From Idiomarina sp. 34-48-12 (GTDB lineage: Bacteria > Pseudomonadota > Gammaproteobacteria > Enterobacterales > Alteromonadaceae), in NCBI GenBank assembly GCA_002279005.1, contig NCJS01000003.1:1-45910 (forward strand): 45,910 nt of DNA, read 5' to 3'. Below the pieces are notes generated by a model. It searched no databases. It was not told the origin of the DNA and worked only from the letters and a program-made list of their open reading frames with translations. Below, piece by piece: positions 7,081 to 18,337 of this stretch. The position numbers and the translations under genes are program-made. How positions within the stretch are numbered: position 1 is the first letter of the stretch; each line of letters begins with the position of its first letter.

Positions 7081-8610
7081 AAGTACTGCCCCTTCCTGCA
7101 CTAAGTTGTGCAATTTACCTTGTTCAATTAACGCCGCAATTGCAGCAATATCTGGCGCAAAATAACGGTCTTGATCATAAAAGCTCACTTGCGCACGTAC
7201 CCGTGCGTGGGCTTCTTCTACTGCCGCTGCAGCTTTGAGCGGACGACGGAAATCTAAACCTTGCGCCGCTTCTAGTAACTCAATAGCCACAATGTCACGA
7301 ATATTGCGCGCAATATCAGTTAATCGACGAGCTGCAAATGTCGCCATGGATACGTGATCTTCTTGGTTGGCTGAGGTTGGCAAACTATCAACGGATGCTG
7401 GGTGAGCAAGCGTCTTATTTTCTGAAGCCAATGCGGCAGCGGTTACCTGTGCCAGCATGAAGCCAGAGTTTACCCCGCCGTCGTTCACCAAGAATGGCGG
7501 TAAGTTACTCAGGTGGTGATCAATCAACAAGGCGCTACGACGCTCAGACAGCGCACCAATTTCGCTCGCCGCAATCGCAAGAATATCCGCCGCCATAGCA
7601 ACCGGCTCGGCGTGGAAGTTACCGCCGGAAATAATGTCGCCGTTGTCACTAAATACCAGCGGGTTATCGGTAACACCATTGGCTTCACGCACCAAAATTT
7701 GGCTAGCGTGTTGCAACTGATCAAACACCGCGCCCATCACTTGTGGCTGGCAACGCAGTGAGTACGGGTCTTGTACTTTCTCGCAATCAACATGCGATGC
7801 CGCAATTTCAGAGTTATCGCCCAATAATTGACGGAAGCTTTGCGCCACAGCAATCTGCCCCGGTTGCCCACGTACTGCGTGAATGCGTGCATCAAACGGT
7901 GAGCGTGACCCCATCGCAGCCTCTACTGCCATTGCACCAGTAACCAGTGCCGCATTGAACACGCGTTCAATTTGGAACAAGCCATGTAAGGCTAAAGCGG
8001 TTGACGCTTGGGTACCGTTTAACAGTGCTAGGCCTTCTTTCGGTGCGAGTGCACTGAGTGGCTTCAGGCCGGCTTTCGCCATCCCTTCAACCGCTGGATA
8101 AATTTTACCTTCGACGCGCACTTGGCCTTCACCAAGTAGCGGTAACACAAGATGGGCCAATGGCGCTAAATCACCCGACGCGCCAACGGAGCCTTTGCTT
8201 GGCACACATGGGTAGACTTGGTTGTTGAGCAAATCAATCAACGCATCAATCACCTCACGGCGTACACCTGAGAAGCCACGGCTGAGTGAGTTGATTTTTA
8301 GCAACAGCATCAAGCGCACCACAGTGTCATCCATGAGCTCTTGTGTGCCTGCTGCATGCGACAACACAATGCGACGCTGCAAATCTTGCAGTTTTTCTGG
8401 TGGAATACGGGTGTTGGCCAATAAACCGAATCCAGTATTAATACCATAAACCACTTTGCCTTTGGCAAGCACGTCAGCAACAGTCTGATGCGAGCGCGCA
8501 ATCACGGCGTCAGCGTCAGCATGCAATGCCAATTGCTGCGGCTGCTGCCACCAATGGCGTAGCTGTGAAAGGCTTAAGCTGCCAGGTTGCAATTCAAATA
8601 CATCACTCAT
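7069..8610 (-). CDS. hutH: Histidine ammonia-lyase
   Basis: The 513-aa cytosolic enzyme catalyses the first step of histidine breakdown, L-histidine to trans-urocanate and ammonia. The Ala-Ser-Gly that cyclises to the MIO electrophile lies in [12 protein letters not shown] near residue 144. YGINTGFG near the N-terminus and the GGNFHAEP segment are also family hallmarks. Length is standard. Its ATG abuts the hutU stop, with a GGAGG SD 8 bases upstream, so it is the last gene of a hutC-hutU-hutH operon. Confidence 0.97.
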   Translation of the reverse strand: MSDVFELQPGSLSLSQLRHWWQQPQQLALHADADAVIARSHQTVADVLAKGKVVYGINTGFGLLANTRIPPEKLQDLQRRIVLSHAAGTQELMDDTVVRLMLLLKINSLSRGFSGVRREVIDALIDLLNNQVYPCVPSKGSVGASGDLAPLAHLVLPLLGEGQVRVEGKIYPAVEGMAKAGLKPLSALAPKEGLALLNGTQASTALALHGLFQIERVFNAALVTGAMAVEAAMGSRSPFDARIHAVRGQPGQIAVAQSFRQLLGDNSEIAASHVDCEKVQDPYSLRCQPQVMGAVFDQLQHASQILVREANGVTDNPLVFSDNGDIISGGNFHAEPVAMAADILAIAASEIGALSERRSALLIDHHLSNLPPFLVNDGGVNSGFMLAQVTAAALASENKTLAHPASVDSLPTSANQEDHVSMATFAARRLTDIARNIRDIVAIELLEAAQGLDFRRPLKAAAAVEEAHARVRAQVSFYDQDRYFAPDIAAIAALIEQGKLHNLVQEGAVLEDA

Positions 8611-10287
8611 TTAGTTGCCCTCCAGCATTGGTAAATCTAGTCCTTGGTCACGTGCACAATCTTTGGCAATGTCGTAGCCAGCATCAGCATGGCGCATCAC
8701 GCCCGTACCCGGATCGTTCCACAGCACACGGCTTAAGCGCCGATCAGCCGCGTCGGTACCATCGGCAACAATCACCACACCTGAGTGTTGTGAGTAACCC
8801 ATACCCACGCCACCGCCATGGTGCAAGCTCACCCATGTAGCGCCACCAGCGGTGTTTAGTAAGGCGTTCAATAAAGGCCAATCGGAAACCGCATCTGAGC
8901 CATCAAGCATGCTCTCAGTTTCGCGATTCGGGCTAGCTACTGAGCCTGAATCGAGGTGGTCACGACCAATAACAATCGGCGCTTTCAGTTCACCATTTTT
9001 CACCATCTCGTTGAAAGCACGAGCGATACGCGCGCGATCTTTCAGGCCAATCCAGCAAATACGTGCTGGCAAACCTTGGAAACTAATACGCTCGCGCGCC
9101 ATGTCTAACCAGTTGTGCAGGTGTGGGTCGTCTGGAATCAGTTCTTTTACCTTGGCATCGGTTTTATAGATATCTTCCGGGTCGCCTGACAATGCCACCC
9201 AGCGGAATGGGCCAATGCCTTGGCAGAACAACGGACGAATATACGCTGGCACGAAACCTGGGAAATCAAAGGCGTTATCAACGCCGACATCTTTCGCCAT
9301 TTGGCGGATGTTGTTGCCGTAATCTAGCGTCGCCGCGCCACGCTCTTGCAGCGTTAACATCGCGCGCACTTGCACGGCCATCGATTTTTTCGCAGCGGTA
9401 ACTGTGCCGGTTGGATCACTTTCTTGGCGCTCAAGATATTGCTCGAGCGTCCAGCCTTGCGGTAAATAGCCGTGCAGTGGATCATGTGCAGACGTTTGGT
9501 CGGTGACCACATCTGGCGTGATATTGCGCTCGACTAATTCGGCATAGATATCCGCAGCATTTCCGAGCAAGCCGACAGAAATCGCACGGCCTTCTTGGCG
9601 TGCTTGCTCAAGTAATTCGAGCGCGTCGTCAAGTGAGGTCGCTTTATGGTCAAGGTAACGAGTGCGTAAACGGAAATCGATACGCGTTTCGTCTACATCC
9701 ACTGCCAACATGCAATAACCCGCCATGGTTGCCGCTAGTGGCTGAGCGCCGCCCATACCACCGAGGCCACCAGTAAGAATCCAACGGCCTTGGGTATTCC
9801 CCTCAAAATGTTGACGTGCCACGGATACGAAGGTTTCGTAAGTGCCCTGCACAATGCCTTGCGAGCCAATATAAATCCATGACCCCGCGGTCATTTGGCC
9901 GTACATCATCAAGCCTTTTTTATCGAGCTCGTTAAAGTGTTCCCAATTGGCCCACTCGGGTACTAAGTTTGAGTTCGCAATTAATACCCGCGGTGCATCT
10001 TCATGGGTTGGGAACACGCCAACTGGCTTGCCCGATTGCACCAGCAATGTTTCGGTTGGCTTCAACCGCTCGAGTACTTCAACAATTTTATCGAATGCTT
10101 CCCAACTACGTGCCGCTCGGCCAATACCGCCATACACCACCAATGCTTGTGGGTGCTCTGCTACCTCGTCATCGAGGTTGTTCATTAACATGCGTTTGGC
10201 AGCTTCAATCTGCCAGTTTGCCGTGGTTAGCTCTGAACCACGGTCAGCGCGAATCTTTCGGCTTTTATCTAAACGGGTAAAACTCAT
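8611..10287 (-). CDS. hutU: Urocanate hydratase
   Basis: The 558-aa urocanase uses NAD+ as an electrophilic cofactor to turn urocanate into imidazolone propionate. It shows the family blocks [48 protein letters not shown], a [11 protein letters not shown] motif and [17 protein letters not shown] around the conserved active-site Cys near residue 410. Length is standard. It begins 28 bases after hutC and its stop touches the hutH start. Confidence 0.98.
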   Translation of the reverse strand: MSFTRLDKSRKIRADRGSELTTANWQIEAAKRMLMNNLDDEVAEHPQALVVYGGIGRAARSWEAFDKIVEVLERLKPTETLLVQSGKPVGVFPTHEDAPRVLIANSNLVPEWANWEHFNELDKKGLMMYGQMTAGSWIYIGSQGIVQGTYETFVSVARQHFEGNTQGRWILTGGLGGMGGAQPLAATMAGYCMLAVDVDETRIDFRLRTRYLDHKATSLDDALELLEQARQEGRAISVGLLGNAADIYAELVERNITPDVVTDQTSAHDPLHGYLPQGWTLEQYLERQESDPTGTVTAAKKSMAVQVRAMLTLQERGAATLDYGNNIRQMAKDVGVDNAFDFPGFVPAYIRPLFCQGIGPFRWVALSGDPEDIYKTDAKVKELIPDDPHLHNWLDMARERISFQGLPARICWIGLKDRARIARAFNEMVKNGELKAPIVIGRDHLDSGSVASPNRETESMLDGSDAVSDWPLLNALLNTAGGATWVSLHHGGGVGMGYSQHSGVVIVADGTDAADRRLSRVLWNDPGTGVMRHADAGYDIAKDCARDQGLDLPMLEGN

Positions 10288-10314
10288 CTGTTTATCCTTT
10301 CTCTGTACTTGCGT

Positions 10315-11064
10315 TTAAGCTTTAAACGTTAAATGGCCACCCAACACAAAACGTGATCCTGGGTGCGTCAAGACCGCATAAGTCACCACACCGGTATCGC
10401 TCCAGGTGCGACGTACAATGCGTAAACACGGCTCTGGCTTACTCAATTCAAGCCATTCGCAAACGTGGGCGTTTGGTGTCACTGCCTCAATTTGGTGGCT
10501 CGCTTCGGTAAGCGGTGCAACAGCACTTAAGTATTCGTGTGGGGTAATTTGACGAAAATCTTGCTTCAAATAATCTTTCGCTACGACAGGATTCACATAG
10601 CGCTCTTCAACCTGCGCCGGTAAGCCGTTCTCTAAATGGGTAATGACAGAAAAAAAGACCGGTGTTTCAGGTTCAACTTGTAGCTGTTCGGCTACTTGTA
10701 GGCTCGCTGGTACTTGTTTGAGTAAATGTACATGCGCTTCGTAATCGTGCTGGCGGGCGCGAATTTCATCGGCAATGTTACGAATCGCCATAAACGATGT
10801 CTGCGATTTCAGTGGTGCAACATAGGTACCGGAACCTTTCGAGCGAATCACCAAACCTTCGTCGGCAAGCTCTTGCAACGCCCGACGTGCGGTCATACGA
10901 CTGACTTTGAATTGGGTCGCGAGTGCATTTTCGGAACTTACAGGGTGATTTTCAGGCCATTCGCCCGAGGCAATCTTGCTGTAAATATGCTGTTTGATTT
11001 TGGAAAATTTCACGAACGTTCTACCTATGTGGCTACCGCCTCGGCTACCTTTAACAGTAACCAT
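10315..11064 (-). CDS. hutC: HutC, GntR-family repressor of histidine utilisation
   Basis: The protein has an N-terminal winged helix (about residues 20-85; FKVSRMTARRALQELADEGLVIRSKGSGTYV) followed by a UTRA ligand domain, as in HutC, which is released from DNA by urocanate. The given 249-aa start (ATG at 11064) has no clear SD. A GTG at 11013 would give 232 aa, closer to the family's usual N-terminus, with AGG 10 bases upstream, so the start is uncertain. It leads the hutC-U-H operon and is divergent from hutI; a TTGTATATACAA palindrome in the 86-base gap is its probable operator. Confidence 0.93.
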   Translation of the reverse strand: MVTVKGSRGGSHIGRTFVKFSKIKQHIYSKIASGEWPENHPVSSENALATQFKVSRMTARRALQELADEGLVIRSKGSGTYVAPLKSQTSFMAIRNIADEIRARQHDYEAHVHLLKQVPASLQVAEQLQVEPETPVFFSVITHLENGLPAQVEERYVNPVVAKDYLKQDFRQITPHEYLSAVAPLTEASHQIEAVTPNAHVCEWLELSKPEPCLRIVRRTWSDTGVVTYAVLTHPGSRFVLGGHLTFKA

Positions 11065-11117
11065 AATGAAATCATTCAGACTAATGTTAGAGTGTGATAG
11101 AGTGTAATCATATTTAA

Positions 11118-11129
11118 TTGTATATACAA
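11118..11129. promoter_or_regulatory. Probable HutC operator
   Basis: TTGTATATACAA is a perfect 12-base palindrome between the divergent hutC and hutI. It resembles the TGTATATACA-type sites known for HutC repressors. It lies 21 bases before the hutI ATG, so repressor bound here would block hutI directly and could also control hutCUH. Confidence 0.65.
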
Positions 11130-11150
11130 GTTGTCGGCGGGAGATTTTTT

Positions 11151-12353
11151 ATGACAGCAGCAATGCAGCGCCTCGAAAACGTTCGGCTTGCCACCATGAC
11201 TGGCGAGGGCTACGGCCTGATTAATGATGGTGTAATTATCTTTGATCATGAACAAATTCACTTCGCAGGTGAACGTAGCGATGCACCAATGGTTGCCGCC
11301 GAAACCATCAACGGAAACGGTGGCTTGGTGACACCTGGGCTCATCGACTGCCACACTCATTTGGTGTGGGCTGGTTCACGTGCCGATGAATTTGCGAAAC
11401 GCTTGCATGGTGTGAGCTATGCGGAGATTGCAGCACAAGGTGGCGGTATTGCGGCAACGGTACGGGCAACGCGCGCCGCCTCAGAAGAAGATTTAGTAAG
11501 GGTTACTACGCCGCGGCTTGAAGCGTTACTGCGCGAGGGCGTAACGACGGTTGAAATCAAATCGGGCTATGGCTTGAGCCTTGCAGACGAGCGCAAACAA
11601 CTGCGCGCAGCCCGCAAATTGGCTGAATTATTGCCGGTATCCGTTCAAACAACCTTATTAGCGGCACACGCGGTGCCACCTGAGTACAAAGACCAAGTTG
11701 ATGCCTATATTGATTTGGTGGTTGAATCGATTATTCCAGCCCTTGCGGCTGAGGGTTTAGCCGATGCCGTGGATGCCTTTTGTGAATCGGTTGGTTTTAC
11801 CCCAGCGCAAACCGAGCGAGTCTTTCAAGCCGCTCAAGCTGCTGGTTTGCCAGTAAAATTGCACGCTGAGCAATTAAGTAATCAACACGGCAGTGCGCTG
11901 GCGGCGCGCTTCCAAGCATTGTCGTGTGACCATCTTGAATACTTAGATGAAGCCGGTGTTCAAGCGATGGCGAATGCCGGTACGGTTGCGGTGTTGCTAC
12001 CTGGTGCGTTTTATTTTCTACGAGAGACCAAGCAACCGCCATTGCAACTGCTACGCGATTACAACGTGCCAATTGCGGTATCGACTGACGCCAACCCCGG
12101 CACATCGCCGATTTTGAGTGTTCAGCTGATGTTACAAATGGCTGCGACATTATTTCGCATGACGCCAGAAGAGTGTCTACGTGGGGTGACTGTGAATGCG
12201 GCTAAGGCTTTAGGTTTGAGTGATCGCGGACAACTGGTGGCAGGCATGCGTGCCGATTTGTGCTTATGGAATGTGGATGACCCAGCGGCGCTCACGTATC
12301 AGTTTGGTACCAACCCATTAAGCGCTTGCTGGTTTCAAGGTTCGCGTCGTTGA
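11151..12353 (+). CDS. hutI: Imidazolonepropionase
   Basis: The 400-aa metal-dependent amidohydrolase opens the imidazolone ring to give N-formimino-L-glutamate. [12 protein letters not shown] (about residues 64-75) holds the HxH metal ligands; KSGYG, the LHAEQ metal-His strand and [10 protein letters not shown] near 310 hold the remaining ligands. I chose ATG 11151, with GGGAG 7 bases upstream, over an upstream TTG that lies inside the HutC operator. Its end overlaps that of the convergent hutG by 19 bases. Confidence 0.96.
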   Translation: MTAAMQRLENVRLATMTGEGYGLINDGVIIFDHEQIHFAGERSDAPMVAAETINGNGGLVTPGLIDCHTHLVWAGSRADEFAKRLHGVSYAEIAAQGGGIAATVRATRAASEEDLVRVTTPRLEALLREGVTTVEIKSGYGLSLADERKQLRAARKLAELLPVSVQTTLLAAHAVPPEYKDQVDAYIDLVVESIIPALAAEGLADAVDAFCESVGFTPAQTERVFQAAQAAGLPVKLHAEQLSNQHGSALAARFQALSCDHLEYLDEAGVQAMANAGTVAVLLPGAFYFLRETKQPPLQLLRDYNVPIAVSTDANPGTSPILSVQLMLQMAATLFRMTPEECLRGVTVNAAKALGLSDRGQLVAGMRADLCLWNVDDPAALTYQFGTNPLSACWFQGSRR

Positions 12354-13381
12354 AAACCGTGCAGGTAAGCAAGCACCAACTCACTGAGTAGCTGTGCACA
12401 GGCCATATCGCCAGCTTCGCGCCCAGCAGGGTGCAAGCTTGGTGCTGCTTCAGCTAAATGCAGGTAGCGTGTGCGCGGTAAGCTTGCCAAGGTCTCAACG
12501 AGGCTGTAACCATGCGCCACACTCAACCCATTGAAATTAATGGCACTTGCCGGCACGCCTTGCAGTGCATCCACGTCAATCTCAATGCCAAGCGGCACAT
12601 GCCAAGCTTCTGCTTGTGCAGCAATGGCACTGAGCTCGGTTGACCAATCGTGGGTATATAATTCGTGGATACTGCGGTACGTAAACTCGGCATCAGCGAG
12701 TTGTTTCAAACTCTCCGCGTTATTCTTGCCTTCATGTAGCCCAACCACATGATAGTGCTTCAGTGCACCTTCCATATAGGCATAGCTAAAGCCATTACCA
12801 CTGTGACGGCCTTCACGCGCACGAAAGTCGGCATGAGGGTCAAGGTTCACCGCACCAACACTTTCGTTTGAGGCTTGCTGCAACGAGGTAAGTAATGGGT
12901 AGGCGTTGTTGTGGCCACCACCAATCAATATCACGTCAAAGCCAGCTTCAAATAATGGCACCACAACTTGCTGAACACGTTGATCAAGGCGTTCGCAAAG
13001 CTCTCGTAATTGGGCTAATTCGCCAGCATCAGTATTGCGTAAAGCGTCAGCTTGTTGTTGCAGATCGTCGCATTGAACTTGCCCAACAATGAGCAGCTCA
13101 TGGTCCGCAATCATTGGGTTCGATTGCAATGCCAGTAACCCTTTCAACGCGGCTGCAAACGCGTGTTCCGAACCACCACGACCTAAATTAGCGCGCGGGC
13201 CAATCGATTCAGGAACACCAACGATGGCAATACGTTGGCCGCGCTCCCATGCTTGTTGCAGAGCATGATGATAGGTATCAATGGCATCAATTTCAGGTAA
13301 GCAGTGGACGGTTTGTCCGAGGCGGATTTCGCCGCTACGTGGGGTAAACCACGCAGCGGGATCAATCGATGTTAAAAACAT
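12335..13381 (-). CDS. hutG: Formimidoylglutamase
   Basis: The 348-aa arginase/agmatinase-family enzyme hydrolyses N-formimino-glutamate to glutamate and formamide. Binuclear manganese ligands are visible in GGGHNNAYP (His), [10 protein letters not shown] (Asp-His-Asp) and EIDVDAL (two Asp). NGFSYA and the GGGHN variant of the arginase GGDHS motif fit the HutG branch. Unlike hutH and hutU it is not in the hutC operon: it lies 15 bases after rraA on the minus strand and is convergent with hutI. Confidence 0.93.
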   Translation of the reverse strand: MFLTSIDPAAWFTPRSGEIRLGQTVHCLPEIDAIDTYHHALQQAWERGQRIAIVGVPESIGPRANLGRGGSEHAFAAALKGLLALQSNPMIADHELLIVGQVQCDDLQQQADALRNTDAGELAQLRELCERLDQRVQQVVVPLFEAGFDVILIGGGHNNAYPLLTSLQQASNESVGAVNLDPHADFRAREGRHSGNGFSYAYMEGALKHYHVVGLHEGKNNAESLKQLADAEFTYRSIHELYTHDWSTELSAIAAQAEAWHVPLGIEIDVDALQGVPASAINFNGLSVAHGYSLVETLASLPRTRYLHLAEAAPSLHPAGREAGDMACAQLLSELVLAYLHGFQRREP

Positions 13382-13396
13382 AGTGGTTGATTCAAC

Positions 13397-13882
13397 TTAC
13401 TCGATATCAAGTGGTTCTGGTGAAATGATGATGCCCGTACTATCGGCGTACAGATGATCTTCTGGTAAGAAAGTGACACCGCCGAAGTTTACCGCAACAT
13501 CGACTTCGCCGACGCCATCGTTGGCAGCGCCAACCGGCATCGAAGCAACCGCCATAATGCCCATATCGAGTTCGTCTAACGCATCAACATCGCGAACGGC
13601 ACCATAGCAAATAATGCCTTCCCAATCGTTTTCAAACGCCAAGTCGGCGACAGCTATATCGACTAATGCGCGGCGTGTCGAACCGCCACCATCAATCAGC
13701 AATACTTTACCGGTACCGGGCTGCTGCACCACTTCTTCAATAATGCCTTTGTCTTCGAAGCACTTCACGGTGACCAACTGGCCGCCGAACGACACCCGAC
13801 CGCCGTAGTGAATGAACATTGGTTCAACCACATCGACTAAATCTGGGTATAAATCGCAAAGTTCTGACGTGTTGTATTCCAT
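13397..13882 (-). CDS. rraA: RraA, regulator of ribonuclease activity A
   Basis: The 161-aa protein starts [12 protein letters not shown] and carries the typical [36 protein letters not shown] and [15 protein letters not shown] blocks. RraA trimers bind RNase E in E. coli and slow mRNA decay. In E. coli rraA follows hslVU-menA; here it follows hslU directly after 94 bases. hutG is only 15 bases downstream, so part of hutG expression may come from the rraA promoter. Confidence 0.96.
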   Translation of the reverse strand: MEYNTSELCDLYPDLVDVVEPMFIHYGGRVSFGGQLVTVKCFEDKGIIEEVVQQPGTGKVLLIDGGGSTRRALVDIAVADLAFENDWEGIICYGAVRDVDALDELDMGIMAVASMPVGAANDGVGEVDVAVNFGGVTFLPEDHLYADSTGIIISPEPLDIE

Positions 13883-13929
13883 TGCTGTACCCCGTTCACT
13901 GTGACTTAACGTCTTGAATGTTAAAGCAC

Positions 13930-13957
13930 AGTATAGCCGCTTCTGCCCGAGTGCAAA
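13930..13957 (-). promoter_or_regulatory. Candidate rraA promoter with a hairpin in the spacer
   Basis: TTTGCA and TATACT lie 16 bases apart on the minus strand, upstream of rraA. Arms GCCGCTT (13936-13942) and AAGCGGC (13957-13963) form a stem across the spacer. The stem is not followed by a T-run, so termination of hslU here is not clear. Confidence 0.35.
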
Positions 13958-13976
13958 AGCGGCGCAGGTTAAGCAA

Positions 13977-15311
13977 TTACAAAATAAACCGACTTAGGTC
14001 TTCGTCTTGCGCCAACTCACCGAGGTAACGGTCGACATAAGCCGCATCAATCTCGATGCGCTGACCATGTAAGTCACTGGCTTTGAAAGAAATTTCTTCC
14101 ATTAGTCGTTCTAACACCGTGTGTAAACGACGCGCACCAATGTTCTCGGTGGTTTCATTCACTTGAAACGCTGTTTCGGCAATGCGCTGAATGCCATCTT
14201 GCGTAAATTCCACATTCACGCCTTCAGTTGCCATTAGCGCTTTGTATTGCGTGGTTAGCGAGGCATTTGGCTCAGTTAAAATACGTACAAAGTCAGCACT
14301 GGTTAGTGCTTGAAGTTCAACCCGAATCGGTAAACGACCTTGTAGTTCAGGAATCAAATCCGATGGTTTCGACATCTGGAATGCACCTGACGCGATAAAC
14401 AAAATATGGTCGGTTTTCACCATGCCATGTTTGGTTGATACGGTTGTTCCTTCAACCAATGGCAGAAGATCTCGCTGCACCCCTTCACGGGAAACATCTG
14501 GCCCCGACACATCGCCGCGCTTACAAATCTTGTCAATTTCATCCAAGAACACAATGCCGTTTTGCTCAACCGCCGTTAACGCCTGCTCTTTAATGTCTTC
14601 AGGGTTTAGCATTTTCGCTGCTTCTTCTTCAATCAGCTGTTTAAATGCATCTTTAATCTTCATTTTCTTCGGCTTGGATTTGCCGCTGCCCATGTTCTGG
14701 AACATGCTTTGCAGCTGCGACGTCATTTCTTCCATGCCTGGCGGCGCCATGATTTCAACACCCATTTGCGGCGCGCTGATTTCAATTTCGATTTCTTTGT
14801 CGTCGAGCTGACCTTCACGCAGTTTTTTACGGAAGGTTTGCCGTGTGCTGGATTGCTCACGCGGCTCTTCTTCGTCAGCCCAACCAGTCTTCTTCGCCGG
14901 TGGTAGCAACGCATCCAAAATGCGCTCTTCAGCTGCATCTTCAGCACGATGACGTACTTTTTGCATCATCTGCTCACGCGTCTGTTTCACTGCGGTATCG
15001 GTAAGATCGCGAATAATCGACTCAATTTCTTTACCAACATAACCAACTTCGGTGAACTTAGTCGCTTCCACTTTAATAAATGGTGCGTTAGCCAGCTTCG
15101 CTAAGCGGCGTGCAATTTCCGTTTTACCCACACCCGTCGGGCCAATCATTAAAATATTCTTAGGGGTTACTTCTTGCCGTAATTCATCGTCTAACTGCAT
15201 ACGACGCCAGCGATTACGCAGTGCCACCGCAACGGCTTTCTTGGCGTTGTCTTGACCAACAATATGACGGTTTAACTCATCAACAATTTCACGTGGGGTC
15301 ATATCAGACAT
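13977..15311 (-). CDS. hslU: HslU (ClpY), ATPase of the HslVU protease
   Basis: The 444-aa AAA+ unfoldase feeds proteins into the HslV peptidase. Walker A is GPTGVGKTE (about residue 57), Walker B FLDEIDKI (about 253), and the arginine-finger/sensor region is near GRLPIRVEL. The charged I domain lies at about 110-240. The C-terminal LSRFIL is the tail that inserts into HslV. It overlaps hslV by 8 bases, so the pair is co-translated. In other bacteria the pair is under heat-shock control. Confidence 0.98.
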   Translation of the reverse strand: MSDMTPREIVDELNRHIVGQDNAKKAVAVALRNRWRRMQLDDELRQEVTPKNILMIGPTGVGKTEIARRLAKLANAPFIKVEATKFTEVGYVGKEIESIIRDLTDTAVKQTREQMMQKVRHRAEDAAEERILDALLPPAKKTGWADEEEPREQSSTRQTFRKKLREGQLDDKEIEIEISAPQMGVEIMAPPGMEEMTSQLQSMFQNMGSGKSKPKKMKIKDAFKQLIEEEAAKMLNPEDIKEQALTAVEQNGIVFLDEIDKICKRGDVSGPDVSREGVQRDLLPLVEGTTVSTKHGMVKTDHILFIASGAFQMSKPSDLIPELQGRLPIRVELQALTSADFVRILTEPNASLTTQYKALMATEGVNVEFTQDGIQRIAETAFQVNETTENIGARRLHTVLERLMEEISFKASDLHGQRIEIDAAYVDRYLGELAQDEDLSRFIL

Positions 15312-15840
15312 TGCTTACCGACTCCTGTTCTTCAATAGTTTGGAAACTGTTGGTGTAAACACAAATATCGCCTGCAATGGTCAAGGCTTTCTCAACAATC
15401 TCACGTGCGCTTAATTCGGTATTTTCAAGTAATGCGGTTGCCGCAGCTTGGGCATAAGGGCCGCCAGAGCCAATCGCAATCAGATCATTTTCTGGCTGCA
15501 CGACATCGCCGTTACCGGTAATAATTAATGATGTATGTTTATCCGCTACCGCTAGTAATGCTTCTAAACGGCGCAAAGCTCGATCGGTACGCCAATCTTT
15601 AGCGAGTTCCACGGCAGCGCGCATCAAGTTACCTTGATGGGCTTCGAGCTTTTTCTCAAAGCGTTCAAACAGGGTGAAGGCATCGGCGGTACCGCCAGCA
15701 AAACCAGCCAGTACTTGGTTATTGTACAAACGGCGAACTTTGCGGGCGTTGCCTTTCATTACGGTGTTGCCAAGGGAAACTTGGCCATCGCCACCAATGA
15801 CAACTTTGTCACCGCGACGGACAGATACGATAGTAGTCAC
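15304..15840 (-). CDS. hslV: HslV (ClpQ), peptidase of the HslVU protease
   Basis: The 178-aa proteasome-beta-like peptidase keeps the catalytic Thr just after the initiator Met (MTTIVSVRR), with [13 protein letters not shown] and [16 protein letters not shown] following. Length is standard. The start codon is GTG with an AGAGGA SD 7 bases upstream. Both SD and start are buried in a long predicted hairpin (15837-15890), which could restrain translation at low temperature. It lies 67 bases after ftsN and overlaps hslU. Confidence 0.98.
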   Translation of the reverse strand: MTTIVSVRRGDKVVIGGDGQVSLGNTVMKGNARKVRRLYNNQVLAGFAGGTADAFTLFERFEKKLEAHQGNLMRAAVELAKDWRTDRALRRLEALLAVADKHTSLIITGNGDVVQPENDLIAIGSGGPYAQAAATALLENTELSAREIVEKALTIAGDICVYTNSFQTIEEQESVSNV

Positions 15841-15890
15841 AAATACGTCCTCTTAGTTGCTATGAACCAGTTATGAGGTCGTATTTGTGA
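15837..15890 (-). promoter_or_regulatory. Hairpin burying the hslV ribosome-binding site
   Basis: In the mRNA an upstream arm UCACAAAUACG pairs perfectly (11 bp) with CGUAUUUGUGA, which contains the GUG start. After an A-A mismatch, CCUC pairs with the GAGG of the SD; after a second A-A mismatch two more pairs form. That makes 17 pairs in all, with a 16-base loop. The layout resembles RNA thermometers. This is inference from pairing only. Confidence 0.6.
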
Positions 15891-15907
15891 TTTTCAATAG
15901 GTAGGGA

Positions 15908-16459
15908 TTAATTCCAGTTCCAAATTTGGCAGCCACGAATGTTGCCGCGCTGCAATTTGTGGCGATCGGTCTCGGCTGCACGACGGCCTTCGTACGGTCC
16001 AAGTATCACTCGGTGCCATACGCCATTGCTGCCATCGGTTGTACGAATTTGCGCTTCCAAGCCAATCATTGCAATGGTCGCACGCATTTCTTCAGCATCG
16101 TTAATATTGCGAAACGAACCGCATTGCATGAGCTTCGGCGGGCCCACTTCACGTTCTGGCACATCGACAATCACTTCTTGGTTTTCAAGTTCTTCAATGT
16201 ATTGCCAGCGCTCTTCGGGTTTATCCGGAATCGGCTCCGCAACCGGTTGCGATTGTGTCTCTGGCACGTCAATCGGCACTTGCTGTTGCGGCGCTTGCTC
16301 TGACTTGCCCGAAATACTCACCAACGCCCACACAAAACCGCCTACTAATACAATGGCAAGTAACACCACCCACCACGACACAGCCGGTTTTTTGGCGGCC
16401 TTCTTTTTGGCTTTAGGTGGGGGCCGTTTCGCCGGACGTTTACGGTTTGCGTAATCCAT
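15908..16459 (-). CDS. ftsN: FtsN-like SPOR-domain cell-division protein
   Basis: The 183-aa bitopic protein has a short cytoplasmic tail rich in Lys, Arg and Pro (1-27), one membrane helix (about 29-50, VSWWVVLLAIVLVGGFVWAL), a Pro/Gln/Glu-rich linker and a C-terminal SPOR domain (about 108-183) that begins PKLMQCGSF. SPOR binds denuded septal peptidoglycan. It is shorter than E. coli FtsN (319 aa) in the linker. The argS-ftsN-hslVU context matches the conserved ftsN-hslVU order and supports FtsN over a generic SPOR protein. Confidence 0.9.
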   Translation of the reverse strand: MDYANRKRPAKRPPPKAKKKAAKKPAVSWWVVLLAIVLVGGFVWALVSISGKSEQAPQQQVPIDVPETQSQPVAEPIPDKPEERWQYIEELENQEVIVDVPEREVGPPKLMQCGSFRNINDAEEMRATIAMIGLEAQIRTTDGSNGVWHRVILGPYEGRRAAETDRHKLQRGNIRGCQIWNWN

Positions 16460-16461
16460 AA

Positions 16462-18204
16462 TTACATCTTCTCAAGCGTCGGAATACCGAGCAATTCAAG
16501 GCCCTGACGCAGTGTTTTCGCAGTCAGTGCAGCCAGTTTCAAACGGCTTTCACGTACACTATCATCTTCCGTTTGCAAAATTGGGCACGCTTCATAAAAG
16601 CTTGAGAATGCGCCAGCTACATCATAGAGGTAGCCACATAAAAAGTGCGGCATCGCTTTATCGGCAACGGTATGAATCACTTCATTGAAACGCACCAAGG
16701 TATTCGCCAGGTTGATTTCGCGCTCGTCGTTAAGAACGAATGGTGCATTAATTTGATCTGGGTTAACGCCGGCTTTGCTGAAAACGCTGTTTACACGCGT
16801 GTACGCATACAACAAGTATGGTGCGGTGTTGCCTTCAAAGCTGAGCATGGTGTCCCAGTCAAAAATGTAATCGCTGGTACGGTTTTTCGATAAGTCGGCA
16901 TATTTCACCGAGCTGATACCCACCACTTTTGCCACGTGCGCCTGCTCTGCTTCAGTTAACGCACCGTTCTTCTGCTGGACCAATTCGAGTGCGCGCTTTT
17001 CTGCTTCATCAAGCAAATCAGCGAGCTTGGTTACGCCACCGTCACGGCTCTTATACGGACGACCGTCTTTACCCATGACCGTCCCGAAACCATAGTGATC
17101 CATTTGCAGGTCTTCACGAGCAAAACCGGCCTTGCGCGCTAAGGTGAAAATTTGTTGAAAATGCAACCCTTGGCGCTGATCAACAAAGTAAATCAAGTGA
17201 TCGCCTTTGAGCACGTTCTGGCGATAACGCACCGCAGCTAAATCGGTTGTCGCATAGAGATAACCACCACCTGATTTCTGCACAATCACCGGCAGTGATT
17301 CACCATCTTTGTTCTTGAATTCGTCAAGAAATACGCACTGTGCGCCTTGGTCTTCAACTAACAAGCCCTGCGCACGCAAGTCTTCGACAACTTGCGCCAA
17401 GTCATCGTTATACGCACTTTCGGCCATCACATCAGCGCGGGTTAGTTTTACGCCTAGACGGTCATAAACTTCTTGGCAGTGGCTGAGTGACACATCAATA
17501 AACTGTTGCCACAGCGCACGGCACTTTGGTTCGCCCGATTGCAGAGCAACCACTAATTCACGTGCACGCTTGGCAAACTCTTCGCTTTCGTCAAAGCGCT
17601 TTTTCGCCGCTTTGTAGAAGGTTTCTAGGTTACTAAGCTCCATATCGAGCTCTTTATTATCCAGCTCTTCCATGTGCGCAAGCAACATACCAAATTGTGT
17701 ACCCCAATCACCCACATGATTCTGGCGAATGACTTTATGGCCGAGCAATTCTTTTACGCGAGCAACCGCGTCACCAATAATCGCTGAACGCAAATGACCC
17801 ACATGCATTTCTTTGGCAAGGTTTGGCGATGAATAATCAATCACAACCGTTTGTGCGTTTTCGGCAGGTTCAACACCCACGTGGTTATCGCTGTAGGCAC
17901 GCTCAAGCTGATCCAATAATTGTTGTTGGCTAATCGTAAAATTAATAAAGCCAGGGCCAGCAATGTCGCACTTCGCCAGCAATTGATTCTCTGGAATTGC
18001 CGCGATAATCGCTTCAGCCAGTGCGCGCGGATTCATTTGCGCAGGCTTCGCCAACATCATTGCTAAGTTGGTTGCAAAATCCCCATGACTTTTGTCGCGC
18101 GGACGGTCCAACTGAATGCGTGGCTGCACGTCGGCCGGCAAAGTACCTTGTTGTTGTAGGGTCGCCACGGCGGCGCCAAGGAGGGATTCCAACTGTTCTT
18201 TCAT
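16462..18204 (-). CDS. argS: Arginyl-tRNA synthetase
   Basis: The 580-aa class I synthetase has an N-terminal Add-1 domain (1-110), the HIGH-type motif HVGHLRS at about residue 133 after SSPNLAKEM, and a KMSKS-like region ([14 protein letters not shown], without canonical KMSKS, as usual in ArgRS). It ends with a helical anticodon domain. The C-terminus GIPTLEKM is typical. It lies 2 bases before ftsN, so the two are probably one transcript. Upstream is a repeat-filled gap that separates it from priA. Confidence 0.98.
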   Translation of the reverse strand: MKEQLESLLGAAVATLQQQGTLPADVQPRIQLDRPRDKSHGDFATNLAMMLAKPAQMNPRALAEAIIAAIPENQLLAKCDIAGPGFINFTISQQQLLDQLERAYSDNHVGVEPAENAQTVVIDYSSPNLAKEMHVGHLRSAIIGDAVARVKELLGHKVIRQNHVGDWGTQFGMLLAHMEELDNKELDMELSNLETFYKAAKKRFDESEEFAKRARELVVALQSGEPKCRALWQQFIDVSLSHCQEVYDRLGVKLTRADVMAESAYNDDLAQVVEDLRAQGLLVEDQGAQCVFLDEFKNKDGESLPVIVQKSGGGYLYATTDLAAVRYRQNVLKGDHLIYFVDQRQGLHFQQIFTLARKAGFAREDLQMDHYGFGTVMGKDGRPYKSRDGGVTKLADLLDEAEKRALELVQQKNGALTEAEQAHVAKVVGISSVKYADLSKNRTSDYIFDWDTMLSFEGNTAPYLLYAYTRVNSVFSKAGVNPDQINAPFVLNDEREINLANTLVRFNEVIHTVADKAMPHFLCGYLYDVAGAFSSFYEACPILQTEDDSVRESRLKLAALTAKTLRQGLELLGIPTLEKM

Positions 18205-18220
18205 GAATAAAAAACCTTAA

Positions 18221-18306
18221 TGCGATATTAGCTATTGGATATTAGATATTAGTAAGGGCGCTGCAGTCGTATTAGCCAATATCTAATAGCTAACGGCTAA
18301 TAGCGC
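18221..18306. repeat. Intergenic inverted repeat, copy 1 (argS-priA gap)
   Basis: A perfect 26-base unit lies at 18227-18252: ATTAGCTATTGG followed by ATATTAGATATTAG. It faces a diverged inverted partner at about 18271-18290. The outer ends, TGCGATATTAGC and GCTAATAGCGCA, are inverted copies at 11 of 12 positions. Together they can fold into one large hairpin. Confidence 0.75.
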
Positions 18307-18337
18307 ATTTGTTCTTTATTTTATCTGCTTTTGCGCA

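Noticed and set aside
13936..13963. Intrinsic terminator of hslU
   Set aside because: The stem is good but no T-run follows on the minus strand; it overlaps the candidate rraA promoter instead.
15880..15935. Sigma-32 promoter between ftsN and hslV
   Set aside because: CCCTACCTA resembles a heat-shock -10, but no CTTGAA-type -35 lies at the right distance.
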